Source: Streptomyces sp. cg36
GTDB lineage: Bacteria; Actinomycetota; Actinomycetes; Streptomycetales; Streptomycetaceae
Assembly (NCBI RefSeq): GCF_041080675.1
Contig: NZ_CP163520.1
Span: forward strand, 1 to 64,000
Direction: 5' to 3'
Length of the DNA: 64,000 bases
This document shows positions 1-8,195 of this stretch, in pieces. Each line of letters starts with the position of its first letter. The stretch's first letter is position 1. The notes beneath the pieces were generated by a model. The model was not told where the DNA came from and searched no databases. It saw nothing but the letters and a program-made list of their open reading frames with translations. Both the position numbers and the translations under genes were made by a program.

Positions 1-9
1 CACGACGCG

Positions 10-144
10 CCGCCGCTACGCGGCGGAAATATGCTGCGCTCCGCGCAGCTAAATTCCGGCTCCGCCGGAATTCCTGCCAACTCCGTTGGCAGGGGCACGA
101 ATCGCTTCGCGATTCGGCCTGGCGGAATTCGCTCCGCGAATTCC
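10..144. repeat. Six tandem perfect hairpins, telomere-like
   Basis: Six perfect inverted repeats follow one another almost without spacers: 10-26 (7-bp stem), 33-49 (7), 52-72 (9), 73-93 (9), 98-116 (8) and 124-144 (9). Every loop is three bases. On the given strand the loops are tac, tcc, tcc, tcc, ttc and tcc, so on the bottom strand each is G-N-A, mostly within GCGNAGC. Streptomyces telomeres are known to consist of such palindromes, whose 3'-strand hairpins close with sheared G:A pairs. Here the G-N-A strand is the one that would end in a 3' overhang at a left end, so the polarity fits. The archetypal terminal CCCGCGGAGCGGG is not seen, so this may be a non-archetypal telomere, an internal copy, or a dispersed palindromic element. 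Confidence 0.75.
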
Positions 145-648
145 TCGGTCTGGCTACGGGGTTAGGGATGCTCTGCGCTTCGGCTTTCCGAAAGTTTTCT
201 TATACACCGTCATTTCTGTTTCTCTGGCACCGGGTTCACTTTACGGATTCCCGCACCCTGCATTGAAGAACATCGAACTCGCGCAAGAGAGCGAGTGAGG
301 CCAGGGTCTCCCGGTACTCCCTTCCGGGAGGTCTTGTGGGCCACGTGGAAGAAGACCAACTGAGTAACATCCCCGGCCACTCTTTTCCCCATCCGCTGCC
401 ATTCTCCCGGCCGCCGTCCACCGACACCCTCCCCCTGCGCCGCCCACCGGATGAGACCATCGCCAGTGGTGGGGGCTTGCCGCGCGGGCTCACCCTCCAC
501 GGCTCAGGTCTGAGGTCCCCGGCGGGTGCCGGTCATGGCACTTTCGTTCTGCTGCAAAGGCATGGCCGCCAGGGTGCCGAGGGGGCGATGGTGGAGTAAC
601 CGTCCGGGCGGCAGGGGGCCCGGAAGCCGACTACGGGAGGAATACATC
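145..648. other. Intergenic, no supported gene
   Basis: About 500 bases between the hairpins and the first small gene. Reading frames here are short and unlike known families; those that start inside the hairpins are a by-product of the palindromes. I see no convincing gene, tRNA or terminator. Confidence 0.4.
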
Positions 649-870
649 ATGCCTGAGATGACCGGCGGAGCCGTGAAGGCCATCGTCCTGGCAGCAGCCA
701 TATCCGTACTGCCCGGCGTCCACGCCCACGCCCAGAGCCCCCAACCGCCCACGGCTACCACCCAGGTCGGAGTCGTGACACCGGATGCCACGGCCATCGA
801 GTACGGGCTCACCGCTCTACCGCCGGCCCCGGCCACGCCCAACGCTGGCGGAAACTCCAACTGGCCCTAA
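649..870 (+). CDS. Small predicted secreted protein
   Basis: A 73-residue protein. I chose the ATG at 649 because a good ribosome-binding site (GGGAGG) lies about 8 bases upstream. Residues 1-29 look like a signal peptide: a short N-region with one Lys at 10, a hydrophobic core (AIVLAAAISVLPGV), and an Ala-X-Ala cleavage site ending AHA before Gln-Ser. The mature part is about 45 residues, rich in Pro, Thr and Ala, with no cysteine. No family is recognised. It could be a secreted or cell-surface peptide; the function is unknown. Confidence 0.6.
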   Translation: MPEMTGGAVKAIVLAAAISVLPGVHAHAQSPQPPTATTQVGVVTPDATAIEYGLTALPPAPATPNAGGNSNWP

Positions 871-1411
871 ACCGCCCCTCTTTCACGGGCCGATCTTGAT
901 CGGATACACCGGTCCGATGCGTGATCACTGACGTGCTAGCGGGACCGGACCGAGGCGCTGCAAGCGCCGATCCGGTCCGCGGGCGGCAGTGAGCCGGTCA
1001 CCGCCCCACCCGCGAGGCCATCGCATGGACCTACCGGCGCCAACTCGACGCGGCAAGACCCGCCCACCCGACGAAGGGGGGTCCGGGCGGCGTGCGCAGG
1101 AGTCCTGAACGGCGCGCGGCACATGGTTCTGGCCGACTTGGATGATCAGGGGCATCTCGCGGGCGACCGCTGGCGTCCTACCGGGCCAGGAGCGGGGGGC
1201 GGGGTGCCTGGCGGGGGTGGTGTAGGCACCGATGAGGGCGTCTTCGGTCTCGCGGACCGTGGGTTGCGTCAGCGGCGCACGGCCGGCTCGGTGCCCGGGA
1301 CGCGCCAGCCGCTTCCCTGATAGAGATCTTTGAATCTGGCTCTGGCCGCAGTTCCGGGAAGTAGAGGCCGGCCCCTGCCGCAGTCCGGTCGCTTGAGGAA
1401 GCGTGGCTGGG
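871..1411. other. Intergenic, no supported gene
   Basis: Several overlapping frames exist on both strands, but none has convincing codon use or a recognisable domain. Confidence 0.35.
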
Positions 1412-2092
1412 TTAGAACGCAACGGCCGACAGGTCGGTGGCGACCTCCACAGCCTGGTAGCCGTAGGTGTCCGCCGCGTCGACGCGCAGCATGAGACAGA
1501 ATCGGTCGAGGGACTGGATTTCCCTGACGAGGCGCTTGTAGTCGTGTTTGAGCAGGTGTACTGCCGCGCGGTTGGCGATCGCCGACTGTCCCATGATCAT
1601 GAGGACCGGCTGTGCGGACTGTCGTGGGGTGAACTTTGCGACCAGCGCATGGTCTGTTCGACCGTAGGTGTGGGGGAAGCACTCAGCACCGACGCTGAAG
1701 TCGCCACGTGGATTGACCTTCACACCGGGCAGGTGCCTGGCCAGGTACTCGACGTTGCGTCGGTTCGATCCCAGGCCACCGATGCTGAGTTCGGTGCGGT
1801 CCCCGTTCAGCTCCGGTGCGTCTGCGGCAACGAGAGAGAACGCGCACCCTGCCTCCTCCGCGAGCATGGCCAGTTCGATGATCGCGTAGACGTCACTGTG
1901 CTCGGTGACGGCGGGCATCTGCCAGTGGCTGTTCAGGATGATGACGCACGGTAGGCCGGGGCGCAGACCAAGCAGGGCCTGCTTCTGGTGCAGGGCGCGA
2001 GCGGTGCTGACACGCTTCCAGGCCCAGACGGATCCGCCGCTGACGACGCTCGTGATCAGCCCGATCACGACATTCAGCACTGCATCCGACAC
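1412..2092 (-). CDS. Hypothetical membrane-anchored protein
   Basis: A 226-residue protein from a GTG start. Residues about 5-25 form one hydrophobic segment, so it is probably anchored in the membrane with the rest soluble. The soluble part has alternating hydrophobic strands and helices suggesting an alpha/beta fold. Candidate conserved blocks are LSIGGLGSNRRN near residue 100, IMGQSAIANRAAVHLL near 165 and the C-terminal DTYGYQAVEVATDLSA. I believe similar proteins occur in Streptomyces, but I cannot attach a named family. It stands alone, followed by about 465 bases without a clear gene. Confidence 0.7.
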   Translation of the reverse strand: MSDAVLNVVIGLITSVVSGGSVWAWKRVSTARALHQKQALLGLRPGLPCVIILNSHWQMPAVTEHSDVYAIIELAMLAEEAGCAFSLVAADAPELNGDRTELSIGGLGSNRRNVEYLARHLPGVKVNPRGDFSVGAECFPHTYGRTDHALVAKFTPRQSAQPVLMIMGQSAIANRAAVHLLKHDYKRLVREIQSLDRFCLMLRVDAADTYGYQAVEVATDLSAVAF

Positions 2093-2557
2093 GGAGCCCC
2101 CGCCCTCGTCACCGCACCATGACCTGATGGCCGGTTGGCCAGCCTACTGATCGACGGTCTGTCACGCGTGATGATTCGGCGACTCACCACGCGTCGGCAA
2201 CTGCTTGTCCGGCGTCCACCGTCAGCTCCCGCGCCGAGAATCGGGCACCGGGATCCCCCGGACCGCCTCGACCGTCCCCTCGCGGAGCTCCGCCAGAGGC
2301 GGCGCACGACGCCATGACCGCATCGCAGATCCGGCACGCGTCCCGGTGAACTGGCCTTTCATGAAATCGCGGCCAGAACCAAAGCCCGGGTCCTCACCAC
2401 CCCGCCCGTCCGTTACTCAGGTCTCCCCCGGCCACCGGTCGGGAAGTCGAGTGGGAAGCGTCGGGTGAACCGTCCGCGGCTGGCTCCCTGTTGCCGTGGG
2501 TGAGCCGGGGCTTGTCCGGGAACGTGGTGGTGGGCGGGCCGATGACGGGGAGGGGTT
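2093..2557. other. Intergenic, no supported gene
   Basis: Space between two divergently transcribed membrane-protein genes. Promoters for both presumably lie here. I see no convincing small gene or RNA. Confidence 0.35.
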
Positions 2558-3148
2558 ATGGGGGCGGGCACGGTTGCGGTGCTGGTGGCCGGTATCGGGG
2601 TGCTGGGTACGCTGCTGGCGCCGTTGGCCACAGCGTGGGTGGGGGCGCGGTCGCGGTCGCAGGAGGCCGTATTGCGGCGGCTGGCCGATGACGACGTGCG
2701 GCGCCACGAGGCGGCGGCAGCCGACCTGGAGCGTCGGCGGGCGACCTACATCGCCCTCAACACCAGCGCCCGTCTGTGGCGGATACACCTGATGGAGGAC
2801 CTGAACCGCCACCCCCACCCAGGGGGGCCGTCCCCGCAGACGGAGGAGGCCCGGCTCTCCTTCCAGAACGACTTCGCGCAGGCACAGATGCTCGTCCCCG
2901 ACGGCGTCCTGGATGCCGCCAACCGCGTACGGGTCGCCCTGGCCGACGCCCACAAACAATTCAGGCAACTCGGCGACGCACCGGCCGCCGACGCCGCTGC
3001 CGCGGGTGAGGAGCTGCGGGCGTTCCTGCTGCACCTGTGGGACGACATCACCCAGATGCAGGCCATCATGCGCAAGGACCTCGGCGTCGGATCCGGCATC
3101 CCCGTCCCCTCGGAACGGCCGGAAGCGCACCCGCCCCCCAGAGCCTGA
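2558..3148 (+). CDS. Hypothetical protein, N-terminal TM plus coiled coil
   Basis: A 196-residue protein. The ATG at 2558 follows a purine-rich GGGGAGGGG site. Residues 2-28 are a single hydrophobic helix. Residues about 30-65 are rich in Arg, Glu and Ala in a heptad-like pattern (EAVLRRLADDDVRRHEAA), suggesting a coiled coil. The rest is helical and charged, ending in a Pro-rich tail. This layout (one TM anchor, cytoplasmic helical domain) is common among small uncharacterised actinobacterial membrane proteins. No enzymatic motif is visible. Confidence 0.65.
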   Translation: MGAGTVAVLVAGIGVLGTLLAPLATAWVGARSRSQEAVLRRLADDDVRRHEAAAADLERRRATYIALNTSARLWRIHLMEDLNRHPHPGGPSPQTEEARLSFQNDFAQAQMLVPDGVLDAANRVRVALADAHKQFRQLGDAPAADAAAAGEELRAFLLHLWDDITQMQAIMRKDLGVGSGIPVPSERPEAHPPPRA

Positions 3149-3384
3149 CGGGCAGCTGAACCCGACAGAGCCAGCGAGCGGCGGCCGAAGATCCGGTAGG
3201 CCCAGCCACCCGTACCGCTGCAACACCACGACCGCGCAAAGAGCCCCGGGACGCATGGAGCGCAGCCGGCCGGCCACATCGTCCACCTTCAGGCGCAGTC
3301 CCCGGACGTGGGTGATGACGGCACGCCAGGGCTCGCAACGACGACCTGCGCAGAGCGCGCGGGCGGGCGCCGCTGCCCGTGAGG

Positions 3385-3640
3385 CTATGTGGGGGCGACG
3401 GCTTCGTTGCCCTGCTCGACGGCGGACAGGACCCGGTCGTGGTAGTCCTCCAAGCCGCCCTCGGCAACCGCTCCCGGGCTGCCGGTCAGGACGTACCACT
3501 CCTCGGCCCCGGCGCACTGGACGATGACAGCGACCTGCTCCCCCGGGCTGGGGCACACCCCTCTGCTGCAGCGCCGCGCCGAGCCCGTCCCTCACATCGA
3601 GGGGGTGATCGCGAGCAATACGGAGCTGACGGTATGACAG
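3385..3640 (-). pseudogene. Degenerate small hypothetical gene
   Basis: The minus strand reads a plausible C-terminal stretch (QVAVIVQCAGAEEWYVLTG, then DYHDRVLSAVEQGNEA) ending at TAG at 3387-3385. The part before it continues only in another frame (VRDGLGAALQQRGVPQPG). An extra base in the G-run near 3545 would explain the break. A further piece, VSSVLLAITPSM, sits in a third frame. I infer a small gene broken by one or two frameshifts. The original function is unknown. Confidence 0.35.
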
Positions 3641-3739
3641 TTGGCACCGGACGGTGCCGGGCCGCGCCCGTCGCCCAGCGGGTCGGCGCACGACATGATC
3701 CAGTGCAGCGTTCAGCCCCCACCCGGCGGCTTCGCGGGT

Positions 3740-4093
3740 TCAGCCCGCAGGAGCCGTCCGGCTCGCGGCCCGCGCGATGCGACGGCCGACCAGCCGCTCG
3801 GCATCCGCGAGCGGATACCAGGCCGCACCAGTCACCTCCGCCTCCTGGATCTCGCCCACCTCCGCACACTCCGTCGTGAAAGCGAATCCGAAGTCGAGGT
3901 GGTAATGCGCCAGCTCTCCCTTGCGCGGGCGCGCCGGAACGCGGCCGTACTCGACGTACGCGGCATCCGGGCCGGCCGGGACCACGGCTGCGGCATCGAG
4001 GCCGGTTCCCTCGCAGAGCTCCCGCACCGCCGCAGCCATCAGCGTGGTGTCGGGCGGCTCAAGATGGCTGCCGTTAGGAACAGTTCGCGTGTC
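3740..4093 (-). pseudogene. Truncated Nudix hydrolase remnant
   Basis: The frame reads through a Nudix-box-like stretch, TVPNGSHLEPPDTT followed by AAAVRELCEGTGL, then about 90 residues typical of the Nudix C-terminal half. A TGA at 4096-4094 closes the frame upstream, so the N-terminal beta strands and start codon are missing. The box itself is damaged: compared with GX5EX7REUXEEXGU, the first Gly is Ser, the first Glu is Asp, and one of the paired catalytic Glu residues is Gly. An internal ATG at 4039 could start a 99-residue protein, but it would lack a working Nudix fold. Confidence 0.6.
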
Positions 4094-4173
4094 TCAGCTC
4101 GCTTCCTGTCTCACTGGCCCCCGGGTTACGGGTGGTGGTTTTCCCAGAAGGGACTGCGGCAGTGTCCTACTGT

Positions 4174-4254
4174 CCCGTGAAGCCGTGGCGAGCTGTCGGT
4201 GCTGGCGCTCTCGCGCTTGGCAGTCAGGATGGCTGGACTTGGTCGAAGAGGGCG
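4174..4254. repeat. 81-bp direct repeat, copy A
   Basis: This stretch matches 44050-44130 at 79 of 81 positions, in the same orientation (mismatches c/t near 4206 and t/c near 4218). On the minus strand both copies encode the same C-terminal peptide ALFDQVQPS followed by a stop and the same downstream bases. This suggests the 3' end of a duplicated gene or mobile element. Confidence 0.85.
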
Positions 4255-4433
4255 AGGGCTTCAGCGGGGTCCGGGCTCACAAGGCGTTCCAGACCAGCCG
4301 TCGTGATCTTCGACCACCTGTCGGCCCGTGCCCACATCTGTTCTTCGAAGGCGCGGGCTGCTGCAGGGTAGATGCCGAGTTTCAACTCGTACCAGTCACT
4401 CTCCTTCAGCCCTTCGTCGGAGTTGTCGAGCAC
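4224..4433 (-). pseudogene. C-terminal fragment of unknown protein
   Basis: The minus-strand frame reads coherently back to about 4497 (DVPAEVEAGGGWAEFRLVLD, then a helical stretch) before a TGA just after the stop of the neighbouring kinase-like gene. A GTG at 4433 could start a 69-residue protein, but the conserved-looking sequence continues upstream of it. I take it as the C-terminal part of a larger lost gene. Its last codons lie in the 81-bp repeat. No family recognised. Confidence 0.4.
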
Positions 4434-4512
4434 GAGGCGGAACTCCGCCCAGCCGCCGCCCGCCTCTACCTCTGCCGGGACGTCTTCGAACGACCGCTGA
4501 CGGCGGCGTCAG

Positions 4513-5034
4513 TCAGCGGGTGATCCAGGCGGCGACCGCGGTGGCGGTCTCCTCCGGGCTCCGGCCGCTCGTGGAGAACTCCAGGGGCAGCAGCGTCCGC
4601 AGTTCCGCAGCGTCAGCGTGAGCCTCCTCGATGTCCCGGAGTGCCCAGCCCCGAGCGGTGAGACGCGCGGTGCGGTCGGCATCGGCACAGTCCAACCGGG
4701 CCCAGACAGGCTCTGTGAGACCCTCAACACCGGCAGCGGCCTCGGCCCACTCCGCGGGCGTCAGAGGACACAGCAGGAGGACCGGGCTGCCTGCGCGCAG
4801 CAGCAAAGAGACCACTCGCGCCCACAGTCTGTTGTAGTGCGGCCACACCGCGCCCGCTGGCGAGGACGTGATGTCGATGCCCAGCAGGGTGCCGTCCTGG
4901 TCGGGCAGCTCGTCGAAATCGACCACGGCGAACGCGTGCCCCGCAGCTTGGGAGCGCAGGGTTGATTTACCCGCCCCGGGCGCACCCGTGATCACGTAGA
5001 GCTGCGGGCTGCGGGGTTGATCGGTGAGGGGCAT
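4513..5034 (-). CDS. P-loop NTPase, kinase-like
   Basis: A 173-residue protein. I chose the ATG at 5034 because GGAGGA lies 4-5 bases upstream; longer frames exist but lack such a site. A Walker A motif, GAPGAGKST, lies near residue 16, followed by the nucleoside-kinase-like pattern FAVVDFDELPDQDG. The small size and layout resemble adenylate-kinase/AAA-type single-domain P-loop kinases. The substrate is unknown. It is the last of three same-strand genes, after a second P-loop gene (5112-5693) and a maleylpyruvate-isomerase-type gene. Confidence 0.75.
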   Translation of the reverse strand: MPLTDQPRSPQLYVITGAPGAGKSTLRSQAAGHAFAVVDFDELPDQDGTLLGIDITSSPAGAVWPHYNRLWARVVSLLLRAGSPVLLLCPLTPAEWAEAAAGVEGLTEPVWARLDCADADRTARLTARGWALRDIEEAHADAAELRTLLPLEFSTSGRSPEETATAVAAWITR

Positions 5035-5111
5035 GCTCCTCCAAGGTGGTGGGGCAGGGGGGTGTGGGGAGAGGCGCGGGACTCGCCGGCTGTCTTGCTT
5101 CCGGCTGTCGT

Positions 5112-5693
5112 TCAACGGTGGTGGAGCCATCCGGTGGTCTCCGCGACGGTGGCGGCGACGGCCTCAGGGGTGAGCTGCGTGGTGTCGAGGGTGTCGTCCG
5201 CGAAGGCCGCCTGGTCGAGGACGAGGTCGAGTTGACCTGCGCGGTCCAGGTGCCAGGGAAGGGACGCGGGATCGTGGTCGCCTTCGTGGCGGTGCCGCAG
5301 TCGAGTGTGCACGGTGTCGAGGGCCGCCGTCAGCCTGCACACCCGCAGGGGCAGGCTCAGGGCTTCTTGGAGGGCGTTGCGTTCCCCGGCGTTTTCCGCG
5401 ACGCCTGCCAGCACGAGGTGTCGGGCGCCCGCTGCCCGGTGGTTGACCGCCACGGCTCGGAGGTTGGCCAGGAGCAGACGCTGCTGGAAGGGGTCGTCCT
5501 CGGGCGCGGGCCAGGCCCTGCACAGTCCGTCGAGATCGAGGACGGCGTGGGGGATGCCGGCGTCGGCCAGGAGGTCGCCGACGAGTTCGGCGGCCGTGGT
5601 CTTGCCGACGCCGACCGTGCCGGTGATCAGCAGGGCGCTGGGCTCGGGCGCGTAGGAGCGTGGGCGCGGATGGGGACGGTCGGTGGAGGGCAC
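5112..5693 (-). CDS. P-loop NTPase, kinase-like
   Basis: A 193-residue protein from a GTG start. The Walker A motif GTVGVGKTT lies near residue 25, followed by AVLDLDGLCRAW, a pattern of small P-loop kinases that phosphorylate a small molecule or nucleotide. The C-terminal half carries Arg-rich LRHRHEGDHD, possibly a lid region. It is a distant relative of the gene at 4513-5034, with 77 bases between them and 30 bases after the gene before it. The three probably form one transcript. Substrate unknown. Confidence 0.75.
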   Translation of the reverse strand: MPSTDRPHPRPRSYAPEPSALLITGTVGVGKTTAAELVGDLLADAGIPHAVLDLDGLCRAWPAPEDDPFQQRLLLANLRAVAVNHRAAGARHLVLAGVAENAGERNALQEALSLPLRVCRLTAALDTVHTRLRHRHEGDHDPASLPWHLDRAGQLDLVLDQAAFADDTLDTTQLTPEAVAATVAETTGWLHHR

Positions 5694-5723
5694 GGTGGTG
5701 TTTCTCCGGGTGTGGGGTGGTGG

Positions 5724-6437
5724 TTAGCGGATGACGGAGACGATGCGGCAGGTGGCTTCGGCGAGGTGGCGGTCGCCTTCGACGCGGGCGGAGGCGACCG
5801 CGGTCGCGGGCGTGATGCCCCTGGTGCACAGGCGCCAGGCGGTTTCGGGGTCGAGCTCTACCCTGGCGGCCGGGGAGGAGTCGGGTTTCGGGGCGAGGGA
5901 CCAGCCGGTGTTGGTCGCGGTGTCGGTCCAGGTTCCTCCGGCCGGCCCGGTGACGTGCACGTGGATCTGGGTCCCGGGGTCGGCGTCGATGCCCCGCAGG
6001 GTGTGGGGCAGGGCGCGCATGAAGGTGGTCAGGACCACGGACAGGGTTCGGGGGTCGGGGTCGGTGGTCAGGCCGACGGCGTGGCGGATCTGTTGACGGT
6101 GGGTCCAGAACTCAGTGAGGTCGCGTGCCGTGTCGAGCCATCGTGGCGCCGGATCGGCGCCGGCCCAAGACACTCCCAGTGAGGGCGTGGCGGGGTCCGT
6201 CGTCTCGTAGAAGCGGGCCGTCTGGGCACCGATCAGGTCGACCATGTCGGTGAGCGCGGCCGGGCTCACCCCGCGGTGGGCCTGGACCCATTCGTCGTTG
6301 ATGCGGTGGATGAACCTCTCCAGCGTCTCGCCCGGTGCGAACCGGGGGCCGCCAGCCTCCGCCCCGGCCACGCAGTCAGCGGCCAGTCCGACGGCGACCG
6401 TGACCGCCGAGCAGGCCCACGGAACGCGCAGTGTCAC
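5724..6437 (-). CDS. Maleylpyruvate isomerase family protein, N-terminus uncertain
   Basis: About 237 residues if the GTG at 6437 is used. The stretches ERFIHRINDEWVQAHRG and DLTEFWTHRQQIRHAVG are typical of the mycothiol-dependent maleylpyruvate isomerase / DinB-like family of actinobacteria. The usual N-terminal block (cell-wall proximal helix with the pattern CPGWTVRDVAAH) is absent. What stands in its place, VPWACSAVTVAVGLAADC, does not look like the family, so the 5' end may be rearranged or frameshifted. The first of three genes with the two P-loop proteins. Confidence 0.6.
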   Translation of the reverse strand: MTLRVPWACSAVTVAVGLAADCVAGAEAGGPRFAPGETLERFIHRINDEWVQAHRGVSPAALTDMVDLIGAQTARFYETTDPATPSLGVSWAGADPAPRWLDTARDLTEFWTHRQQIRHAVGLTTDPDPRTLSVVLTTFMRALPHTLRGIDADPGTQIHVHVTGPAGGTWTDTATNTGWSLAPKPDSSPAARVELDPETAWRLCTRGITPATAVASARVEGDRHLAEATCRIVSVIR

Positions 6438-6526
6438 GGCCTCGGGCCGCCTTTCGGCCGGCGCCACCTCGACGAGGGCCCGGGCGGGCCGTCCGGCTGT
6501 GGCCGGACACGGCTCGCCGGTCGCGG

Positions 6527-6793
6527 TCAGCGTGAGCGCTGCCCGGTGACGAGGCGGTAGATCAGGAGCACGATCACCGAGCCGACGATCGCGGCGATCC
6601 ACGTCGAGAGGTGGAAGAAGCCGTTGATGGAGTGCACACCGAAGATCACCTTGCCGAGCCAGCCGCCGAGCAGACCGCCGACGATGCCGATCAGCATCGT
6701 CACGAGGCAGCCGCCCGGGTCCTTGCCGGGCGTGAGTGCCTTGGCGATGGCGCCCGCGATGAGGCCGATGAGAATCCAGGCGATGATGCCCAC
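6527..6793 (-). CDS. GlsB/YeaQ/YmgE family membrane protein
   Basis: An 88-residue, highly hydrophobic protein with three predicted membrane helices and glycine-rich turns (GLIAGAIAKALTPGKDPGG, GIVGGLLGGWLG). This is the pattern of the transglycosylase-associated / GlsB family, small stress-linked membrane proteins of unknown biochemical role. The GTG at 6793 has AGAGGA upstream. It ends about 90 bases before the probable start of the maleylpyruvate-isomerase-type gene on the same strand. Confidence 0.85.
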   Translation of the reverse strand: MGIIAWILIGLIAGAIAKALTPGKDPGGCLVTMLIGIVGGLLGGWLGKVIFGVHSINGFFHLSTWIAAIVGSVIVLLIYRLVTGQRSR

Positions 6794-7257
6794 GGTATGC
6801 GTCCTCTGCTATAGGTGGTGCGGTGGAGGGCCTCACGGTGGTTCCGCGGGCTCTGCGCCGGAAGCTCCACGCGGACAACCGGCGACATACGGATATCCGC
6901 TCGGCAGCAGTCCACACGGGACTAAGGTCCCCTTTCCTTCGGCTGGCCCACACCTCCCCCAGCACCCTCCCGAGGCCCATCCATCCCATGGCGGGTTCGG
7001 CGACTGCCCCACCCTGGCTGACTATTGGTACAGGTTCGGAGAAGCCCCAAAGCCTTGGATGAGCCGGCATCGGCTCCCGCTCCCGCCCGCGGCGGACAGC
7101 ACGGTCATGGCCCGCCCGTCCGAACCCGCAGGTGCACTGGTCGCCGGGCGATCTGAGCCACGCGCGCAGAACTCCGCGCCAGAAGCGTTGAGGCGCTGGG
7201 CAGTGCGATCCTCGTGAAGTAGCCAGCGAGGGAGTTGAGGATCTCGCCGGAGGTCGT
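6794..7257. other. Intergenic, no supported gene
   Basis: Upstream region of the GlsB-type gene. It includes a short AT-richer spot near 7020-7030, but I see no gene, RNA or clear terminator. Confidence 0.35.
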
Positions 7258-7269
7258 CATCCAGGAGCC

Positions 7270-7489
7270 CCGGCGGCTCTTGGCCCGGCTGGGCGCAGTT
7301 CGACGGCGCGCTCACCTCGGTCGCCGTGGCCCGTAACGCGGACGGCCGGCTGGAGCTGTTCGGCACCGATCACACTGAGGGTGTAGGGGACCGCTGACAG
7401 ACAACTCCCAACAGCCGTTTTGACAACTGGGTGAAACTCGACGGCGAGCTGACCCAGGTCGCCGCTCAGACGAAGCAGGGGAGGTAACG
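7270..7489 (+). pseudogene. Remnant of tectonin-like (DUF346) beta-propeller protein
   Basis: In one frame the sequence reads GWAQFDGALTSVAVARNADG then RLELFGTD, and after an in-frame stop QTTPNSRFDNWVKLDGELTQ then VAAQTKQG. These are two blades of the W..LdG.ltsvava.N.DGRLElFg repeat of PLL/tectonin-like beta-propellers (Pfam DUF346), often surface lectins. The internal stop and missing ends make it a fragment. It abuts the transposase remnant at about 7490, so the insertion may have destroyed the gene. Confidence 0.6.
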
Positions 7490-7649
7490 CCCGCCATGCA
7501 CAGCCGGAAACAGTCCCTAGATGATCGCGGCGAACAGCGTCTCCTCCGGCGTGTCCGGTGTTCCGCCACCCTGCGGCCGCACCTTCGAGGGCGGGATCAG
7601 CGGCTTCGCGATCTCCCACAGCCCGTCCGGCACGATCCACCTCGACGGA
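7480..7649 (-). pseudogene. IS5-family transposase N-terminal remnant
   Basis: The minus strand reads WIVPDGLWEIAKPLIPPSKV, RPQGGGTPDTPEETLFAAII, then after a TAG and a frame change SGCAWRALPPL. This is the conserved N-terminus of the IS5-type transposase that continues with the DDE domain, which is absent here. The remnant lies between a beta-propeller fragment and a hypothetical-protein fragment. Confidence 0.7.
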
Positions 7650-7792
7650 ACAAATGGGAAGTGACCGTGCACGCGCACGGCCGTCAGACGGTACCCCATC
7701 CCCGGCAGCTCGGCCGCGGCGGCCAGGGCAGCGCCCTCACTCGGCAGGCTCAGCGTGTACTGGACTCCCCAAGCGGGAGGTACCGTAGTCAT
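7650..7792 (-). pseudogene. N-terminal fragment of hypothetical protein
   Basis: From an ATG at 7792 the minus strand reads about 48 residues (MTTVPPAWGVQYTLSLPSEG then ALAAAAELPGMGYRLTAVRV) that run directly into the IS5 transposase start. I infer the 5' end of a gene interrupted by the insertion. No function is assigned. Confidence 0.4.
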
Positions 7793-7801
7793 CAGCTGCA
7801 C

Positions 7802-8139
7802 CGCCAGGTGAACCTCGCCCGCTCAAAACGCGCCGCTCGGCCAGATCCTGTGTCATGCGCCCGATCGTCCACGGCGCCACTGACAGTGACCGCGGCGCCC
7901 CTCCCGCGACAGCGCGCGCCTCATGCCCCTGATCGCCGGGCGGACTCTCGGCCAGCCCGGAGTGGCGTCGTGTCCGTACGTTGTCGAACTCCGTGCCATC
8001 GTTCTCTCGTTTTACCGCGCCCCTGGGCAGCGCACGTCATCGAGCGGATCGGCTGCATGAAGACCATGATCTCCAGCAATCCCTCCGACGCTGGCGCATG
8101 TGTCTCACGTGTTGCCCCTGACGGGCTGCCGACGTGCAT
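7802..8139. other. Intergenic, no supported gene
   Basis: No frame on either strand resembles a known protein. The far end holds a strong hairpin described separately. Confidence 0.3.
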
Positions 8140-8173
8140 GGGCGCGCCCCCGGTCCTGACGGGGGGCGCGCCC
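8140..8173 (-). terminator. Strong GC hairpin after the lectin gene
   Basis: A 12-bp perfect stem (8140-8151 with 8162-8173) around a 10-base loop. It lies 22 bases past the stop of the minus-strand ricin-lectin gene. No T-run follows, which is usual for Streptomyces terminators. Confidence 0.6.
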
Positions 8174-8195
8174 AGGGCGCGTCGGGGGGTCGCTA

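Noticed and set aside
86..298. Possible 70-residue protein starting inside the hairpin array
   Set aside because: The start lies in palindromic DNA and the sequence has no known relatives; it is explained by the repeats.
925..1422. A 165-residue minus-strand frame
   Set aside because: Composition is Arg/Pro-rich with no recognisable domain or clear ribosome-binding site.
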